From Aggregatilineales bacterium (GTDB taxonomy: Bacteria > Chloroflexota > Anaerolineae > Aggregatilineales > Phototrophicaceae), in the NCBI GenBank assembly GCA_030834905.1, contig JAUQWZ010000042.1, positions 1 to 64,000 on the forward strand: 64,000 nucleotides of DNA, read 5' to 3'. The notes under the pieces were generated by a model, which saw only the letters and a list, made by a program, of their open reading frames with translations, was not told the origin of the DNA and searched no databases. Shown piece after piece: positions 61,396-64,000 of the stretch. Position 1 is the stretch's first letter, and the number at the start of each line of letters is the position of its first letter. The position numbers were made by a program, and so were the translations under genes.

Positions 61396-63240
61396 TCATT
61401 CCTTTGGCGTAATGTGCAGAGTAAATGTCGTACCGTGTACCGGCGTGAAGACGCGCTTGAGGACGCCGCTGCGCTCGTTATCGCGACACACCTGCGCCAT
61501 GTCCTCAACGGCGAAGCGCGCGCCGTCCGCTTGCAGGGTGATGGCTGACCGTTCGCCGCTAATGGTGGCGGTGTCGCCGTCCACAGATACATCGTGCCAG
61601 GTGACAAACGACTCCTCAACCGGCAGCGATTCTCCTTGGAATGTGAATTCGTCATGGATTTCCGCCGCGCCAGTCGCCAGTTCGAGCGACAGCGTCCGGC
61701 GGGCGCGGGTCAGCGCGGGCAGGTCATAGGCGGCGTGGAAGTCGATCACCGCGATTTTGCGCCCGTCACGCTCCTCATGCTCGACAATCGTTCCGTGATA
61801 CTGCTGTGTCCCGCCGAATTCCGGTCCCGGCTTCTGCATGTGCCCGCCAATACGGGGGATATTGTGCAGGGAAGCATTGGTAAACGGATTATCATAGCGA
61901 GTCTGTCTGAAATAGGCTTTGCTGTATTTGCCGCGCCCCGCGTCGGGGATGAGACTTTCGCCATCAACGTGATAGACGAAGCTGGCAATATCGACGTGAC
62001 TGTGATGCCCGTCGGTATGACCGGCAGCTACCGCCAGAATGTGGGGCTTATCGTCCACAAGACAAACCATCTTGACGACGCCAACCGTCGGCAGGACGTA
62101 ATCCTGTGGAGGCGGCAGGTCATAATGCTTCGCATCCCACCACGCTAATTGGCGTAACATCACCGGCAGCTTGGCAATGGAATAGCTGTGTTCGTCCGGT
62201 TTGGTGCTGCTGCCGACGAGCGCCCGCAGTTCGCGGATGCCTGTCCGTTCGGCGATGCGCTGCACAATACCCGCCGGAAGGTCTACCGTATCGGGCGCGT
62301 CGCCAAAGTTCAGATACATCGGCGGCTTGAGCGCCATTCCCACCGGGTAGTGGGCAATCGCTTTCATGCGCTCTGTGCCTAACAGATCGAGTTTGCCGCC
62401 GGTGCGCTCGCGCAGATATTCGGCGACGATGGTGTAGTACATCAGACCATACGCCCAGTAGCCCACGCCTTCAATACTGCCGCCGTCGGCTTCAAAGCCG
62501 GTTTCGATATAGGCGTCAAACCCTTCCAGCACCATCGACAGGGCTTCCGCCAGCGTTGGCAGATCGTTTTCGAGATACAGGAAGGCGAGTCCAATGCTGC
62601 CATTGCAGACGCCGTTCCAGTTGAGCGCACCTTTGAACCACCAGTGATCGCGTCCATAGGCGAGATATGGCTTGAAAATGTGTCGCTCAACTTCCTGGCG
62701 CACACGCTGGCGCACTTCGGGCGCGATCTCGTCTCCCACCAGCGCGATGGTTTCCGCCAGAATTGCCCCTGTTTCAGCGGCGAACAGGTCAATGCTGTCG
62801 GGTTCGCGCGTCAGCGAGGTATGCGCCCCCAGCGGGTGCGCGCGCACGACAGGCGGATTGATGTCCCAGTAATCGGGTCCCTGTTCCTCGTGCGCGGGGA
62901 CAACCCACGACGTTTCCTCGCAGATTGCCCAGAGAATATTCTGGATCGGGTCGAGCATGGCGGCATCGCCCATGATGTATTCGACCAGGGCGCGGGTGAG
63001 CATGGCGCGGCGCAAAAAGTAGGGGTTCTGAAAGTTCGGGCGTTCGCCCGTGTGCTCAAATTCGCGATACATACTGTAGGTCAGCAGGGGAATATCGCCG
63101 ATATCCGGGACGATGGCGCGCATCGTCGCCAGCATCGACGGCGTGACCGGCGCATGACGTATTTGTTGGCGCAGGTCAGTGACCGGCGACGGATTCGCCA
63201 GCCACTGCCTGATCTGTTCGATGGACGGACGGACGTTCAT
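61396..63240 (-). CDS. Heparinase II/III-like polysaccharide lyase
   Basis: This 614-residue protein has an N-terminal alpha/alpha toroid (about 1-370; DHWWFKGALNWNGVCNGSIGLAFLYLENDLPTL) and a C-terminal heparinase II/III beta-sandwich (VAAGHTDGHHSHVDIASFVYHVDGESLIPDAGRGKYSKAYF). The His-rich segment and the Tyr following it match catalytic and Zn sites of the family. No signal peptide is seen, so it acts on oligosaccharides inside the cell. Such lyases act on uronic-acid glycans (heparin/heparan, hyaluronan, alginate). ATG 63240 is preferred to the track start, which overlaps the ABC gene. Confidence 0.87.
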   Translation of the reverse strand: MNVRPSIEQIRQWLANPSPVTDLRQQIRHAPVTPSMLATMRAIVPDIGDIPLLTYSMYREFEHTGERPNFQNPYFLRRAMLTRALVEYIMGDAAMLDPIQNILWAICEETSWVVPAHEEQGPDYWDINPPVVRAHPLGAHTSLTREPDSIDLFAAETGAILAETIALVGDEIAPEVRQRVRQEVERHIFKPYLAYGRDHWWFKGALNWNGVCNGSIGLAFLYLENDLPTLAEALSMVLEGFDAYIETGFEADGGSIEGVGYWAYGLMYYTIVAEYLRERTGGKLDLLGTERMKAIAHYPVGMALKPPMYLNFGDAPDTVDLPAGIVQRIAERTGIRELRALVGSSTKPDEHSYSIAKLPVMLRQLAWWDAKHYDLPPPQDYVLPTVGVVKMVCLVDDKPHILAVAAGHTDGHHSHVDIASFVYHVDGESLIPDAGRGKYSKAYFRQTRYDNPFTNASLHNIPRIGGHMQKPGPEFGGTQQYHGTIVEHEERDGRKIAVIDFHAAYDLPALTRARRTLSLELATGAAEIHDEFTFQGESLPVEESFVTWHDVSVDGDTATISGERSAITLQADGARFAVEDMAQVCRDNERSGVLKRVFTPVHGTTFTLHITPKE

Positions 63241-63253
63241 TTTAGGGTAGACC

Positions 63254-64000
63254 TCAGTGTACGCCTCGCAGCGATAATTCTTCGGCAAAGTGACAGGCGA
63301 CACCGTGACCGCCGTCCAGTTCGCGCCAGGCTGGGGTTTCCTGCTGGCAAATCGGCTTGGCGTAAGGACAGCGGGTATGAAAGGCGCAGCCCGGCGGCGG
63401 GTTGGCGGGGTTCGGCACGTCGCCGGTGAGGACGATGCGCTCTCGCTTCATATCGGGATCGGTGGATGGTACGGCTGACAGCAGCGCTTCGGTATACGGA
63501 TGCAGCGGCTTGCTGTAGAGTTCGCGAGAACCGGCAACCTCAACGATTTTGCCGAGATACATCACGGCGACACGGCTGCTGATATGCTGGACGACCGAGA
63601 GATCGTGGGCGATGAACAGATAAGTCAAGCCAAATTTCGCCTGAAGATCCTGAAGCAGATTGACGACCTGTGCCTGAACCGAGACATCCAGCGCCGACAC
63701 CGGTTCGTCGCAAACGATCAGGCGGGGGCGCAGCGCCAGCGCGCGGGCGATGCCGATTCGCTGGCGCTGACCGCCGCTGAAGGCATTCGGATACCGGTTC
63801 ATGTGTTCGGGTCGCAGCCCAACGGTGCGGAGCAGGTCAGCGACCTCGTTCTTAAGCTGTTTGGGGGATTTGCGCGTGTGGATGACCAGCGGCTCGCTGA
63901 CAATATCCAGCACCGTCATGCGCGGGTTGAGCGACGAATACGGGTCCTGAAAGATCATCTGGATTTCGCGCCGGTAGGCGCGCAGGTCGTGCTGGCTGAG
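63254..64000 (-). CDS. Oligopeptide-type ABC ATPase (OppF-like), cut by window edge
   Basis: This partial coding sequence lacks its N-terminus with Walker A. It reads on past the track's start into 64000 as [20 protein letters not shown]. The Q-loop ([14 protein letters not shown]), signature [15 protein letters not shown], Walker [13 protein letters not shown] and the H-loop FIAHDLSVV are present. The C-terminal [16 protein letters not shown] and [15 protein letters not shown] are the oligo_HPY extension. It is upstream of the lyase genes with a 13-nt gap, so an Opp-type importer probably brings in the oligosaccharide that the lyases cleave. Confidence 0.92.
   Translation of the reverse strand, partial: LSQHDLRAYRREIQMIFQDPYSSLNPRMTVLDIVSEPLVIHTRKSPKQLKNEVADLLRTVGLRPEHMNRYPNAFSGGQRQRIGIARALALRPRLIVCDEPVSALDVSVQAQVVNLLQDLQAKFGLTYLFIAHDLSVVQHISSRVAVMYLGKIVEVAGSRELYSKPLHPYTEALLSAVPSTDPDMKRERIVLTGDVPNPANPPPGCAFHTRCPYAKPICQQETPAWRELDGGHGVACHFAEELSLRGVH

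Noticed and set aside
1-64000. CRISPR arrays, insertion sequences, prophage or integrase genes
   Set aside because: No regularly spaced repeats, transposase-like ORFs or phage proteins were found in reading the window.

Overview
The window is a GC-rich (by eye), gene-dense bacterial chromosome segment. It fits best with an anaerobic or facultative member of the Chloroflexota (Anaerolineae-like). That placement is inference. It rests on the FMN-riboswitch-controlled RibXYZ-type vitamin transporter, the mix of hydrogenases, the many ABC uptake systems with Sec-type signal peptides, and the style of the cytosolic PAS/GAF histidine kinases. Several genes start with TTG behind a strong Shine-Dalgarno sequence. 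No CRISPR array, tRNA, insertion sequence or phage gene was seen.

Layout. 1-0.27 kb: the 3' part of a 5S rRNA gene (end of an rRNA operon) and its terminator. 0.37-3.7 kb: a P1-family aminopeptidase, an OmpR/PhoB-type regulator, its soluble histidine kinase and a small HEAT-like protein. 3.8-6.9 kb: a three-gene ABC transporter behind an FMN riboswitch with a terminator hairpin at the first start codon, most likely riboflavin or flavin-precursor uptake. 7-13.4 kb: an orphan GAF/PAS kinase, a class V aminotransferase, an M20-like peptidase, a response regulator with a degenerate receiver, rpsT and a tail-anchored TPR-like protein. 13.7-18.7 kb: a ferric-siderophore ABC operon ending in a sucrase/ferredoxin-like protein. 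18.8-29.2 kb: a GH38 alpha-mannosidase with an oligopeptide-type ABC transporter and a GntR/LacI-type regulator. 29.3-34.0 kb: a membrane protein, a PadR remnant, and UgpBAE-like genes with a HAD phosphatase.

34.3-47.9 kb: the centrepiece, a co-directional array of 16 genes. It encodes a soluble group 3b [NiFe] hydrogenase (HydBGDA-like), a DUF302 protein and a maturation protease. These are followed by a membrane-bound group 4 [NiFe] hydrogenase with a nearly complete complex-I-like subunit set (J, K, L, M/N, A, B, C, D, H and I homologues) and its own HycI-like protease. The D-like subunit keeps all four cysteines of the NiFe site, so it should act as a hydrogenase and not as a quinone reductase. 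Together the two enzymes could couple NAD(P)H and ferredoxin pools through H2 and an ion gradient. The operon is preceded by a promoter whose -35 box lies within a CRP/FNR-type palindrome.

47.9-64 kb: a beta-lactamase-fold hydrolase, then a carbohydrate locus. It holds a DUF5107 protein, a CUT1 sugar transporter, two paralogous SIS proteins flanking an amidohydrolase, mannonate dehydratase, a cupin, an oligogalacturonate-lyase-like PL22 protein, a heparinase II/III-like lyase and the edge of an oligopeptide-type ABC transporter. The combination suggests uptake and lyase-based breakdown of a uronic-acid polysaccharide, possibly one that also contains amino sugar.

A recurring architectural feature is a stable hairpin between each first-gene solute-binding protein and its permease genes (three of three cases). 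It probably raises binding-protein mRNA relative to the membrane genes.
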